From assembly GCA_026985615.1 (NCBI GenBank), contig JALSQD010000049.1:1-35396 (forward strand): a DNA stretch of 35,396 nucleotides. The letters run 5' to 3'. A model generated the notes under the pieces. The model did not search any database and was not told the origin of the DNA. It saw only the letters and a program-made list of their open reading frames with translations. Positions 23,011-32,853 of the stretch are shown here, one piece after another. Position 1 is the stretch's first letter. Each line of letters opens with the position of its first letter. The position numbers and the translations under genes are program-made. The stretch comes from Thermaceae bacterium. GTDB taxonomy: Bacteria; Deinococcota; Deinococci; Deinococcales; Marinithermaceae.

Positions 23011-23531
23011 ACGAGGATCTGGCCCAGCTCCTGGCGGTCTTCTTCGCGGCGGGCAAGCCCCTGACCCCCGCCGAGCTCGCCCGCGGGCTCGAGGCGGGAG
23101 AGGAAGAGACCCTGCGCAAGGTGCGGGAGCTCGGCCGCCATCTCGAAGACGGTACGCTCGGCGTGGCCCTCGAGGAGGTGGCTGGCGGCTGGCGGCTCAT
23201 CGTCCACCCGCGCCACGTCGACCGCGTGCAGGCCGTGCTGCGCCCACGTCCTCCGCGCCTGAGCCCGGCGGCGCTCGAGGTGCTGGCCATCGTGGCCTAC
23301 CACCAGCCCATCACCCGCCCCGAGATCGAGGCGATGCGCGGCAAGAACTCCGACGCCGTGCTCGAGGGGCTGCTCGAGCGCGAGCTGGTGGGGGTGGTGG
23401 GCGTGAAGGAGGTCGTGGGCCGTCCCCGGCTCTACGGCACCACCGCACGCTTCCTCGAGCTCTTTGGCCTCGCCAGCCTCGACGAGCTACCGCCGCTCGA
23501 GGAGGGCCCGGCGCTCTTGCTGCGCGACTAG
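23007..23531 (+). CDS. scpB: Segregation and condensation protein B
   Basis: ScpB is the winged-helix kleisin partner of SMC-ScpA in chromosome compaction and segregation. The 174-aa protein shows the two winged-helix halves, with LLAVFFAAGKPLTPAELARGL at the start and the diagnostic stretch LSPAALEVLAIVAYHQPITRPEIEAMRGKNSDAVL. This is followed by LVGVVGVKEVVGRPRLYGTT and FLELFGLASLDELPPL. Two starts are possible: TTG at 23007, overlapping the upstream TGA and 6 nt after GGAG, or GTG at 22986, which adds seven residues. I prefer the TTG because the domain begins right after it. scpA is not in the window. Confidence 0.93.
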   Translation: MNEDLAQLLAVFFAAGKPLTPAELARGLEAGEEETLRKVRELGRHLEDGTLGVALEEVAGGWRLIVHPRHVDRVQAVLRPRPPRLSPAALEVLAIVAYHQPITRPEIEAMRGKNSDAVLEGLLERELVGVVGVKEVVGRPRLYGTTARFLELFGLASLDELPPLEEGPALLLRD

Positions 23532-23541
23532 CCGCCTCGGG

Positions 23542-23547
23542 TACAAT
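23542..23547 (+). promoter_or_regulatory. -10 box (TACAAT) for the comB-like gene
   Basis: TACAAT lies 11 nt after the scpB stop and 10 nt before the ATG at 23558. AGGGAAG in the gap could act as a Shine-Dalgarno, though its spacing to the ATG is short. Confidence 0.45.
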
Positions 23548-23557
23548 CGCAGGGAAG

Positions 23558-24283
23558 ATGCGGCTCCGTGTGGACCTTCTCCCCCGCCCTCCGTACGACG
23601 AGCCCCGTACCGTCGTCATCGACGTGCTGCGCGCCACCACCTCAATCGCGCTGTTGCTCGAGCGTGGCGCGCGGGAGGTGTGGGTGACCGCGCGGGCCCG
23701 AACCGCGCGCGCCGCCGCCGGCGAGGGCGACCTCCTTTTGGGCGAGCGCGAGGGCATCCCGCCCGAAGGCTTCCACCACGGCACCTCGCCGCGCGAGCTC
23801 GAGCGGCTCGACGTGGCGGGACGGCGCGTCTACTACACCAGCGACCACCTGCCCCTCGCCCTCGAGCACCTGGACAGGCGGGAGGGCGTCTGGCTCGCCT
23901 CGCTGCGCAACACCCCCACGCTGGTGGCGCGGCTCGAGGCCGAAGCCCCCGAGGCGGTGGCTCTGGTCTGCGCCGGCTTCCGCGGCGCCGAGGCGCTCGA
24001 CGACGCCCTGGCTGCGGGCTACCTGGTGCGGGCGCTCGAAGGGCGCGGCCTGGTGCGCAACCCCACCGACGCCGCCCGCCTCAGCTCGGCGTTGCTTACC
24101 GCTTTTCCCAACCCCGTGGAGGGGCTGTGGCGTTCGGCTTCAGGCCGGTTCCTCCACGACCTCGGCTACACTGACGACCTGGCCGTGGCCAGCTGGATCG
24201 GCGCCGACGAGGCCGTGCCCGAGCTGAGCGAGGTGCGCGAGCTCGACGGCCGCCCGCTCTTCCGTTTCGTAGCCGCCCCATGA
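23558..24283 (+). CDS. ComB-like (2-phosphosulfolactate phosphatase family) protein
   Basis: The 241-aa protein follows the ComB fold: TVVIDVLRATTSIALLLERGAREVWV, LLLGEREGIPPEGFHHGTSPRE, VYYTSDHLPLALEHL, ALVCAGFRGAEALDDALAAGYLV and a C-terminal DDLAVASWIGADEAVPEL. ComB dephosphorylates 2-phosphosulfolactate in coenzyme M synthesis in methanogens; bacterial homologues are widespread, and many have no known role. Here the usual GFDxGNSP motif reads GFHHGTSP and FxxED reads ALDDA, so activity on the classical substrate is doubtful. The start is the ATG 10 nt after a TACAAT box. It overlaps the glycosyltransferase gene by 4 nt (ATGA), which suggests a phosphate-ester role near wall-polymer synthesis, as inference only. 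Confidence 0.82.
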   Translation: MRLRVDLLPRPPYDEPRTVVIDVLRATTSIALLLERGAREVWVTARARTARAAAGEGDLLLGEREGIPPEGFHHGTSPRELERLDVAGRRVYYTSDHLPLALEHLDRREGVWLASLRNTPTLVARLEAEAPEAVALVCAGFRGAEALDDALAAGYLVRALEGRGLVRNPTDAARLSSALLTAFPNPVEGLWRSASGRFLHDLGYTDDLAVASWIGADEAVPELSEVRELDGRPLFRFVAAP

Positions 24284-25017
24284 ACGCCGAACGCCTCGAC
24301 CTGCTGGGCCTTCCCCTGGACCCGGTGACCATGGATGGCGCCGTGGCGTGGGTGCGCGAGCGCCTTGGCGAGGGCGGCCAGGTGGTCACGCTCAACCCCG
24401 AGATCATCGTGCAGGCCCACACGAACCTCGCGCTGGCGCGGGCCATCCGCGAGGCGGAGCTCGTCACCCCCGACGGGGTGGGCGTCCTCTGGGCGGTGCG
24501 GCGGCTGTACGGCCGCGAGCTGCCCGAGCGGGTGACCGGCGTGGACCTGACGGTGCGGCTCTTCGAGCAGCTGGGTGGGGAGCTGCGGGTCTTCTTCCTG
24601 GGCGGCCGGTCCGGTGTGGCCGAGCGCGCGGCCGCGACCGCGCGCGAGCGCTACGGGGTCGGGGTTGCCGGCTGCGCCCACGGCTACTTCGGCGAAGAGG
24701 AGGAGGCCGCCCTGGTGAAGCGGGTACGCGCCAGCGGGGCCAACCTGCTGCTGGCGGGGCTGGGACCGCGGCAGGAGGTCTTCTTGCACCGGCACAAGGG
24801 CCGCCTGGGCGGCGCGGTGGGCATCGGCGTGGGTGGCACGCTCGACGTGCTCGCCGGCGAGGCCCGGCGCGCACCGGCGTGGGCGCGGCGTCTGGGGGTG
24901 GAGTGGCTCCTGCGCGTGGGGCTCGACCCCAAACGCTGGCCGCGGGCCGTTCGGCTCGTGCGCTTTGCCTGGTGGATCGAGCGCGAGGCACGGCGTTTGC
25001 CCCGCCAGAAAACCTAA
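24280..25017 (+). CDS. WecG/TagA/CpsF-family glycosyltransferase (GT26)
   Basis: Family members transfer N-acetylmannosamine(uronate) or related sugars onto lipid-linked GlcNAc, starting wall teichoic acid, enterobacterial common antigen or other wall polymers at the inner membrane. The 245-aa protein has the full GT26 pattern: VVTLNPEIIVQAHTNLALARAI, LVTPDGVGVLWAVRRLYG, ERVTGVDLTVRLFE, RVFFLGGRSGVAERAA, LLLAGLGPRQEVFLHRH, GIGVGGTLDVLAGEARRAPAWARRLGVEWLLRV and a basic C-terminus RFAWWIEREARRLPRQ that can bind the membrane. The ATG at 24280 overlaps the comB-like stop. It may act in the same wall-polymer pathway as CsaB. Confidence 0.92.
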   Translation: MNAERLDLLGLPLDPVTMDGAVAWVRERLGEGGQVVTLNPEIIVQAHTNLALARAIREAELVTPDGVGVLWAVRRLYGRELPERVTGVDLTVRLFEQLGGELRVFFLGGRSGVAERAAATARERYGVGVAGCAHGYFGEEEEAALVKRVRASGANLLLAGLGPRQEVFLHRHKGRLGGAVGIGVGGTLDVLAGEARRAPAWARRLGVEWLLRVGLDPKRWPRAVRLVRFAWWIEREARRLPRQKT

Positions 25018-25026
25018 GCGACTGAC

Positions 25027-25032
25027 TACAAT
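25027..25032 (+). promoter_or_regulatory. -10 box (TACAAT) for the SARP-like gene
   Basis: TACAAT lies 9 nt before the GTG start at 25042 and shares its sequence with the box before the comB-like gene. The gap (GAAAGTGAC) has no clear Shine-Dalgarno, so the mRNA may be near-leaderless. Confidence 0.45.
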
Positions 25033-25041
25033 GAAAGTGAC

Positions 25042-28000
25042 GTGGCAAACGGTTGCCGGATCTTGCTGCTGGGACCGGTCGAGCTGCTGTGCGAGGGTCG
25101 GCCGTTGCGTCTGCCTACCCAGCGCGGCCTGGCCCTGTTGGCGTTTCTAGTGCTCCAGGAAACGCCGCAGGAACGCGCGCGCCTGGCCACCCTGCTGTGG
25201 GACGCACCCGACGATCAGGCGCGCCACCGGCTGCGCCAGGAGCTCTACCGCCTGGGCGAGACGCCGCTGGGCCGCTTTCTGACCAGCGACCGCCGGCGGG
25301 TCGGGCTTTCGGGGGTAGAAAGCGACGCTGCGAAGTTCTTGCAGGCGCTCGAGCAGGGCCGCTGGGAGCACGCCACCCGGTTATGGCGTGGCGAGTTCAT
25401 GGCCGGCTTCGAGCTGAGCGGGAGCGAAAGTTTCGAGGACTGGCTGGCCCTGGAGCGCGCCTCCTGGCGCGACCGCTACCTGCTGGCGCAAAGCCGCCTT
25501 GCCCTCCAGCACGAAGCGGCCGGTGAGGTGGAGGCGGCCGCCCGGGCCTGGGAGCGGGTGCTGGAGGAAGACCCGCTGCACGAGGAGGCGCTGCGCCGCC
25601 TGCTGGTGCTACTGGCGCGGGCCCGGCGCTGGGAGGAAGCTGAGCGCCGCTACGCCGCCTACCGCGAGCGGCTGGAGAGCGAGCTAGGGCTCGAGCCCGA
25701 CGCCGAAACCGAACGGCTCTTCGCCCAGCTGCGCGCGCGCAAGGCTCCGGCGCGCCCGGCGGCGGCCCCCGTGCCCCCCAGCCTGGCCCGTCCTCCGCTG
25801 GTGGGCCGCGAAGCCCTGCTGGCCCGGCTCGAGGCGCTGGCCCCGGCTTCGGCGCTGCTCAGCGGCGACGCCGGAGCGGGCAAGACCCGGCTGGCCCGCG
25901 AACACCTGGCCGCCCGCGGCGGCCAGCTGATCGTCCAGCACCCCGCCTCCAGCCGCAACCTGCCCTTCGCCGGGGTGGTGCGCGCGCTCGAAGAAGGCCT
26001 CGGCGCTCATGGCGTTCCCGAGCTCGATCCCGTCTGGCTGCGCGAGGCCGGACGGCTCCTGCCCCACCGCCTGCCCCGGGCCGAACAAGCCCTTGCCAGC
26101 GCTGCCGACCAAGCCCGCTTCCTCGAAGGGCTCAGCCGGGTGCTGCTGGCCCTTAGCGGGCCCGTGCTCGTGTGGGACGACCTCCAGTGGACCGACCCGG
26201 CGGCGCTGGAGCTGCTCGCCTACCTGCTGCCGCTGGCCGAACGCGAAGGGGTCCAGCTGATCGTCACCGCCCGCACGCCGCTCGAGCCCGGACCGGCGCG
26301 CGACTGGCTCCAGCCGCTCCTGGTCGCCGGCCTGACCGAGCTCGCGGTGCCCCCGCTCGACGAGGACGCGCTCCACGAGCTCATCAAGAAGCTCGCGCAC
26401 CAGCGTTACGGCGCCCGCCTCTTCGCCCGCCGCCTGCACCAGGCCACCGGCGGCAACCCCTTCTTCGCGCTGGAAACGCTGCGCCACCTCTTCGCCTCTG
26501 GCGAGCTGCGCCTGCGCAGCGGGGGCTGGGCCACTCCCTACGACCGCACCACCGAGGACTACCACGAGCTGCCCCTGCCCACGCGGGTGCGCGACCTCCT
26601 CACCGCGCGGGTGCGCGCCCTCGACCCGCCCCTGCGCCGCGCCCTCGACCTGGCCGCGGTGGCCCGTCGGCCGCTGGAGCCCCAGACGCTGGCGCGCCTG
26701 CTGGGCCTCGGCGAGCTCGAGGCCGTCCAGCGCCTCGAGCGCTTGCGCGAGCAGCAGCTGCTGACGCGCGAGGGGCGGGGGTACGCGCCGGTGCACGACC
26801 ACCTCCGCTCCCTGATGCAGCAGGAGCAGGGCGCTGCCCTGGCCCGCACCTACCACCGCGCCCTGGCGCGCGCGCTCGAACTCGACGGGGCCCCGGGCGA
26901 GGCCGCCGAGCACTGGCTCGAAGCCGGCGAGCCCGAGCGGGCCGCGAGCGGCTTCCTCGCCGCCGCCCGCGCTGCGGGCGAAAACCCGCTCTCGGCCCTC
27001 ACCTACTACCGCCGGGCGCTCGAGCTGGACGAAAGCCTGGACGCGGAGGCGCGCCGCGCGGCCGAGCTTGAGACGCTGGCCCTCGAGGTCCGCCTGGGCC
27101 GGCTCGACCCTGCGGGGCTCGAGCGCTTGCGTCAGCTCGCCGGCGAAGGCGACGCGCCGGCGCTCCTGCTGCTCGCCGAGGCGCTGCTCCAGCGCGGCGA
27201 CTACCCCGAAGCCCTCGCCATCGCCGAGCGCGGGCTTGCGGGCGCGAAGGCCGACGGCGACGTGGCGGCCGAAGCCCGCGCCCACTTCTTGTTGGCCTGG
27301 ATCTACTACCGCCACGGCGACCCCGAGGCCCAGCTGGGCGAGCTGGAGTCGGCGCTGGCGGCCTACCGCAGGCTGGGCGACTGCGGCGGGGCCGCACGGG
27401 TGCTGCGCAATCTGGCGGCGCTGCACTTCCGTCTGGGTCACAAGGAAGAAGGCGACCGCTTCCAGGCCGAGGCGGAGCGTCTGGCGCGCGCCGCAGGCGA
27501 CGCGGTGCTGGCGCTGCGCATCCAGGCCGACCGCGCCACCGGCCACTGGCTGCGCGGCGCCTACCCCGAGGTGCGCGCCGAGGCGCGCAAAATGCGCAAC
27601 CGCGCCCGCAAGTTGGGCGACGTCGGAGGCGAACTCGACGCGCTCGAGCTTCAGGGGCTGGCCGCCTTACGGCTGGGGACCTTCGAGGCGGCCCTGCGCG
27701 CCTTCGACGAGGCGGTGCGGCGCGCCGCGGCGCTCCGGCTCGAGAAGGACGACGCCCTCGCCCGCTCCGAACGCGCGCTCGCTCTCATCGAACTGGGCCG
27801 TTACGACGAGGCCCGTGCCGACCTCGAGCGCGCCTTAACCATCCAGCGACGCATCGGCGACCAGGCCAAGCTGGGTCACACCTTCCACACCTTCGGCTAC
27901 CTGCACCTCCGCCGGGGTGAAGCCCGCGCAGCGGAGGCACGCTTCCTCGAGGCCGCCGAGCACTGGCGGCGACGGGGCGAGCGCGGCCACCTGGCCCGCG

Positions 28001-28266
28001 CCCTCGCCTACGCCGCCCTCGCCGCCCGGGCGCAAGACGCCGAAAAGCGCGCCCGCCAGTTCGCGGCTGAGGCCTACACGGCCAGTCGGGACTGGCCGGT
28101 GGGCGTACCCGAACGTCCCCTGGTGCTCGCAGTCTACGGTCGGCTCCAGGACGACGCCCAGGCGCTGGAAGAAGCCAGGAGCGAGCTCAAGGCGCTGGAA
28201 AGGCGGCTCGGCCCCCGGCAGCGCGAGCGCCTGCACAACACCTTCCTCTACCGCACGGTCTTTTGA
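25042..28266 (+). CDS. Large SARP/BTAD-type regulator with AAA ATPase and TPR-like repeats
   Basis: This 1074-aa cytoplasmic protein is built like the large SARP/LuxR-type ATPase regulators. Residues 1-90 look like an OmpR-type winged helix (LLGPVELLCEGRPLRLPTQRGLALLAFL). Residues 95-235 form the bacterial transcriptional activation domain, ending RRYAAYRERLESELGLEPDAETERLF. Then comes a P-loop ATPase with VGREALLARLE, Walker A SGDAGAGKTRLA (about 274-285) and Walker B VLVWDDLQWTDPAALELL. The C-terminal half, from about 600, is TPR-like (REL.AEGL..-style helical pairs, rich in Ala/Glu/Leu). There is no C-terminal LuxR HTH. ATP-dependent oligomerisation should control DNA binding at direct repeats. 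A candidate repeat lies immediately after the gene. Confidence 0.93.
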   Translation: MANGCRILLLGPVELLCEGRPLRLPTQRGLALLAFLVLQETPQERARLATLLWDAPDDQARHRLRQELYRLGETPLGRFLTSDRRRVGLSGVESDAAKFLQALEQGRWEHATRLWRGEFMAGFELSGSESFEDWLALERASWRDRYLLAQSRLALQHEAAGEVEAAARAWERVLEEDPLHEEALRRLLVLLARARRWEEAERRYAAYRERLESELGLEPDAETERLFAQLRARKAPARPAAAPVPPSLARPPLVGREALLARLEALAPASALLSGDAGAGKTRLAREHLAARGGQLIVQHPASSRNLPFAGVVRALEEGLGAHGVPELDPVWLREAGRLLPHRLPRAEQALASAADQARFLEGLSRVLLALSGPVLVWDDLQWTDPAALELLAYLLPLAEREGVQLIVTARTPLEPGPARDWLQPLLVAGLTELAVPPLDEDALHELIKKLAHQRYGARLFARRLHQATGGNPFFALETLRHLFASGELRLRSGGWATPYDRTTEDYHELPLPTRVRDLLTARVRALDPPLRRALDLAAVARRPLEPQTLARLLGLGELEAVQRLERLREQQLLTREGRGYAPVHDHLRSLMQQEQGAALARTYHRALARALELDGAPGEAAEHWLEAGEPERAASGFLAAARAAGENPLSALTYYRRALELDESLDAEARRAAELETLALEVRLGRLDPAGLERLRQLAGEGDAPALLLLAEALLQRGDYPEALAIAERGLAGAKADGDVAAEARAHFLLAWIYYRHGDPEAQLGELESALAAYRRLGDCGGAARVLRNLAALHFRLGHKEEGDRFQAEAERLARAAGDAVLALRIQADRATGHWLRGAYPEVRAEARKMRNRARKLGDVGGELDALELQGLAALRLGTFEAALRAFDEAVRRAAALRLEKDDALARSERALALIELGRYDEARADLERALTIQRRIGDQAKLGHTFHTFGYLHLRRGEARAAEARFLEAAEHWRRRGERGHLARALAYAALAARAQDAEKRARQFAAEAYTASRDWPVGVPERPLVLAVYGRLQDDAQALEEARSELKALERRLGPRQRERLHNTFLYRTVF

Positions 28267-28267
28267 T

Positions 28268-28301
28268 TTGTGACGGTCTTGTGACGCCGTGCCGCTACCC
28301 T
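28268..28301 (+). promoter_or_regulatory. Direct repeat TTGTGACG x2 (11-bp period) next to a -10-like box: candidate SARP operator
   Basis: TTGTGACG occurs at 28268-28275 and again at 28279-28286, a period of exactly 11 bp (one helical turn). The second copy ends 9 bp before TACCCT (28296-28301), which is 7 nt before the ATG of the 61-aa gene at 28309. Known SARP sites are short direct repeats with 11-bp period ending about 8 bp before the -10. The first copy starts one nt after the stop of the SARP-like gene. Binding is inferred, not shown. Confidence 0.5.
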
Positions 28302-28308
28302 GCGAAAC

Positions 28309-28494
28309 ATGGAACGTCAGGACGAGCGCACTCAACCATGGCGGTTCGTCGTGGAGGTCGCGCGGAGCCCGACGACGGGCCTCAGGATTCGCCTGACCGA
28401 GGAGGGGCGGCAGGCGTTCGAGTTCGACTCGTGGGAAGCGCTCTACCGCTACCTTTCCGAACGCTTCCCCGAGTGGCTCGGCTACCTGCGCTGA
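28309..28494 (+). CDS. Small 61-aa protein of unknown function
   Basis: This 61-aa protein has no motif I recognise. It is amphipathic and charged (WRFVVEVARSPTTGLRIRLTEE, FEFDSWEALYRYLSERFPEW), reads as a short beta-hairpin followed by a helix, and has no signal or membrane segment. It follows the SARP-like gene by 42 bp, and the ATG is 7 nt after a -10-like TACCCT box with a direct repeat upstream, so it may be that regulator's target. Its 3' end overlaps the convergent cimA by 13 bp. Codon use is like its neighbours, which supports it being real. Confidence 0.7.
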   Translation: MERQDERTQPWRFVVEVARSPTTGLRIRLTEEGRQAFEFDSWEALYRYLSERFPEWLGYLR

Positions 28495-30074
28495 GGCGTG
28501 CGCAGGAGCGCGTAGGCGTAACCGTCCACCAGCGCGTTGAGCGAAGCCTCTAGCACGTTGGCGCTCGCCCCCACCGTGCTCCAGCGCACGCCGTCGCCCT
28601 CCATCTCCACCAGCACCCGTACCACGCTGGCCGTGCCCGCCTCCTGCCCCTCGAGCACCCGCACCTTGTAGTCGGCGAGCCCTACGGCCTCGAGTTCGGG
28701 GAAGAAGCTGAGCAGGGCCTTGCGCAAAGCGTTGTCGAGCGCGCCTACCGGCCCATCTCCGGTGGCCGCGGTGTGCACCGTGCGACCGGCCACGCTGAGC
28801 TGCACGGTGGCCTCGGCCTGCCAGTGGCCGTGGGCGTCGCCGCTGGTCCAGCTCCTGAAGGCCGTCACGGTGAAGGGCTCCTCGCCGCCCTGCAGGCGGT
28901 GGGCCAGCAGGTAAAACGAGGCGTCCGCGCCTTCGAAGGCGTAACCATCGCGCTCGAGACCCTTCACCGCCTCCAAGAGCGGCCCCGCCTCGTCCTTGGC
29001 CAGCTCGATGCCGGCCTCGGCCAACTTGGCCAGCAGGTTCGAGCGGCCCGAGAGGTCGGAGACCAAAAAGCGCCGCCGGTTGCCCACCCGCTCGGGCTCA
29101 ACGTGCTCGTAGGTGCGCGGGTTCTTGAGCACCGCCGAGACGTGCACGCCGCCCTTGTGGGCGAAGGCGGCGTCGCCCACGTAGGGCGCGCGCCGGTTGG
29201 GCTGCTGGTTGGCGCGCTCGTCGACGAAGTGGGCCAGCTCGCGCAGGCGCTCCAAGCTATCCGCCGCCTTCAGCTCGGCCCCGTACTTGAGCACCAGCGT
29301 GGGGATCAGGCTCGTCAGGTTGGCGTTGCCGGCGCGCTCGCCGTAGCCATTGAGCGTGCCCTGTAGGTGGCGCGCCCCCGCCCGCAGCGCCGCCAGGCTG
29401 TTGGCCACGGCCAGCTCGGCGTCGTTGTGGGCGTGGATGCCGACGGTCAGGTGCGAAAAGCGCACGACCACCTGCTGGGTGGCAGCAAAGATTTCCTCCG
29501 GCAGGCGGCCGCCGTTGGTGTCGGCCAGCACCAGGGTGTCGGCCCCGCCTTCGGCGGCGGCCTCCAGCGTGGCCAGGGCGTAGGCGGGGTCTTCGAAGTA
29601 GCCGTCGAAGAAGTGCTCGGCGTCGTAGACCACCCGCCGCCCCGCCGCGCGCAGGTAGGCCACCGACTCGCGGATCATCGCCAGGTTCTCCTCGCGGCTC
29701 ACCTCGAGCGCCTCGAGCGCGTGCAGCGTCCACGACTTGCCGAAGAGCGTGACCACCGACGTCGCAGCCTCCAGCAGGGCGGCGAGCGAGGGGTCGTCCT
29801 CCACCACCGTCCCTTTGCGCCGGGTCGCGCCAAAGGCGGTAAGTTGGGCGCCGCGCGGCAGCGCCCGCTCCTTCATCACCTCAAAGAACTCGGCGTCGCG
29901 CAGGTTCGAGCCCGGCCAACCGCCCTCGATGAGGTCGATGCCGAACGCCGCCAGCGCCTCGGCCACGGCCACCTTGTCGCGCACGGAGAGGCTTACGCCC
30001 TCGGCCTGGGTGCCGTCACGCAGGGTGGTGTCGAGCAGCTCGATGCGCGCTCCGCGCAGCTCGGTCTCACTCAC
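28482..30074 (-). CDS. cimA: Citramalate synthase
   Basis: CimA condenses pyruvate with acetyl-CoA to (R)-citramalate, the first step of a threonine-independent route to 2-oxobutyrate and isoleucine. The 530-aa protein has the DRE-TIM barrel motifs LLDTTLRDGTQAEGVSLS, DLIEGGWPGSN, DTNGG, GIHAHNDAELAVANS and GTLNGYGERAGNANL, then a linker with FAHKGGVHVSAV and a regulatory C-terminal domain (TGDGPVGALDNALRKAL). The N-terminal GTQ and the GGWPGSN segment separate it from LeuA in the same operon. The GTG start at 30074 overlaps the TGA of the 76-aa gene by 8 nt. It is the last gene of the ilv-leu operon, and no terminator is visible before the convergent gene. Confidence 0.95.
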   Translation of the reverse strand: MSETELRGARIELLDTTLRDGTQAEGVSLSVRDKVAVAEALAAFGIDLIEGGWPGSNLRDAEFFEVMKERALPRGAQLTAFGATRRKGTVVEDDPSLAALLEAATSVVTLFGKSWTLHALEALEVSREENLAMIRESVAYLRAAGRRVVYDAEHFFDGYFEDPAYALATLEAAAEGGADTLVLADTNGGRLPEEIFAATQQVVVRFSHLTVGIHAHNDAELAVANSLAALRAGARHLQGTLNGYGERAGNANLTSLIPTLVLKYGAELKAADSLERLRELAHFVDERANQQPNRRAPYVGDAAFAHKGGVHVSAVLKNPRTYEHVEPERVGNRRRFLVSDLSGRSNLLAKLAEAGIELAKDEAGPLLEAVKGLERDGYAFEGADASFYLLAHRLQGGEEPFTVTAFRSWTSGDAHGHWQAEATVQLSVAGRTVHTAATGDGPVGALDNALRKALLSFFPELEAVGLADYKVRVLEGQEAGTASVVRVLVEMEGDGVRWSTVGASANVLEASLNALVDGYAYALLRTPQRR

Positions 30075-30297
30075 AGCCGCTGCGCCCCTCCTTTTGCAAA
30101 AGCAACTCCTGCACCAGCATCAGCGCCGCCGCCCGCGAGAGCGCGGCGTCGCGCGGGTCGTCGAGATCGCGGGCGAAGCAGCGCAAGACCCGGCGGTAAG
30201 CGGCGAAGATGCGCTGGGCGTCGGGTTCCACGGTCGCGCCCAGGCGCGCCTCGGTCTTGAGCGCCCACTCCTCGATCTCGGTTAGGCCAGGGGGCAT
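30067..30297 (-). CDS. Small 76-aa protein of unknown function between leuA and cimA
   Basis: This 76-aa, mostly helical, acidic protein (LTEIEEWALKTEARL, QRIFAAYRRVLRCFARDLDD, SRAAALMLVQELLLQK) has no motif I can assign. It overlaps cimA by 8 nt and follows leuA by 11 nt, so it is translated within the operon. A GGAGG directly abuts the ATG, leaving no normal Shine-Dalgarno spacing, and no other start codon lies nearby. Translation may therefore depend on termination of leuA. A role as a partner of one of the flanking DRE-TIM enzymes is only positional inference. Confidence 0.7.
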   Translation of the reverse strand: MPPGLTEIEEWALKTEARLGATVEPDAQRIFAAYRRVLRCFARDLDDPRDAALSRAAALMLVQELLLQKEGRSGCE

Positions 30298-30308
30298 CCT
30301 TCCTCCTT

Positions 30309-31827
<1,519 letters not shown>

Positions 31828-31841
<14 letters not shown>

Positions 31842-32853
31842 CACCTACCTCCTCTTCGCTTACGTGCGCCTTGAGGAAGGGCATCATCGCCCGCAGCTTG
31901 GGGCCCACCTGCTCGATGGGGTGCTGGGCCCACTTCTGTCGCTTGGCCGCGAGCACCGCCTGGCCCGCCTGGTTTTCCAGCACCCACTCGCGCGCGAACT
32001 CGCCTTCCTGGATCTGCCGCAGCACCTCCTTCATGCGCTCCTTGACCTCGGGGCCGATCACCGCGGGGCCGCGGGTGTAGTCGCCGTACTCGGCGGTGTT
32101 GGAAATCGAGTAGCGCATCCCCGCGAGGCCCGACTCGTACATCAGGTCGACGATCAGCTTGAGCTCGTGGAGCACCTCGAAGTAGGCGATCTCGGGCTTG
32201 TAGCCCGCCTCGATCAGGGTCTCGAAACCGTAGGCCACCAGCTGACTGGTACCGCCGCAGAGCACCGCCTGCTCACCAAAGAGGTCGGTCTCGGTCTCCT
32301 CGGCGAAGGTGGTGGGAATAACGCCGGCGCGGGTGGCCCCGATGCCCTTGGCGTAGGCCAGCGCGGTGGGCAGCGCCGAGCCCGAAGCGTCCTGGTGCAC
32401 GGCCACGAGCGCCGGCACGCCGCGCCCCGCCTGGTACTCGCTGCGCACCAGGTGGCCGGGACCCTTGGGCGCCACCATCCAGACGTCCAGGTCGGGTCGC
32501 GGCTTGATCTGACCGAAGTGGACGTTGAAGCCGTGGGCGAAGACGAGCGAGGCCCCCTCCTTGAGGTTGGGCTCGACCTCCTCGCGGTAGACCCGGGCCT
32601 GCACCTCGTCGGGCAGCAGAATCATCACCACGTCGGCCTGGGCAACGGCCTCGGCTACGGGGGCCACCTCCAGCCCCTCCGCCTCCGCCTGCTTCCAGCG
32701 GCGCGAGCCGGGGCGCAGCCCCACGACGACGGGCACACCCGACTCGTGCAGGTTGAGGGCGTGGGCGTGGCCCTGGGAACCGTAGCCGAGCACGGCCACC
32801 TTCTTGTTCTGGATAAAACCTAGGTCTGCGTCGTGATCGTAATAAACGTTCAT
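31828..32853 (-). CDS. ilvC: Ketol-acid reductoisomerase
   Basis: IlvC isomerises and reduces acetolactate and acetohydroxybutyrate with Mg2+ and NAD(P)H in valine and isoleucine synthesis. The 341-aa protein is a class I (short) KARI: Rossmann motif VAVLGYGSQGHAHALNL, then a VGLRPGSRRWKQAEAEG cofactor loop, VFAHGFNVHFGQI, the metal-binding segments TTFAEETETDLFGEQAVLCGG and YFEVLHELKLIVDLMYESGLAGMRYSISNTAEYGD. The Arg-Pro-Gly-Ser-Arg loop is of the kind that favours NADPH. The ATG at 32853 overlaps the ilvN TGA (ATGA), and the 3' end overlaps leuA. Confidence 0.98.

Noticed and set aside
25034..25041. GTGACG near the SARP-like gene start as an autoregulatory site
   Set aside because: It is a single copy without a partner at 11 bp, and GTGACG also occurs by chance at other starts such as ligA.
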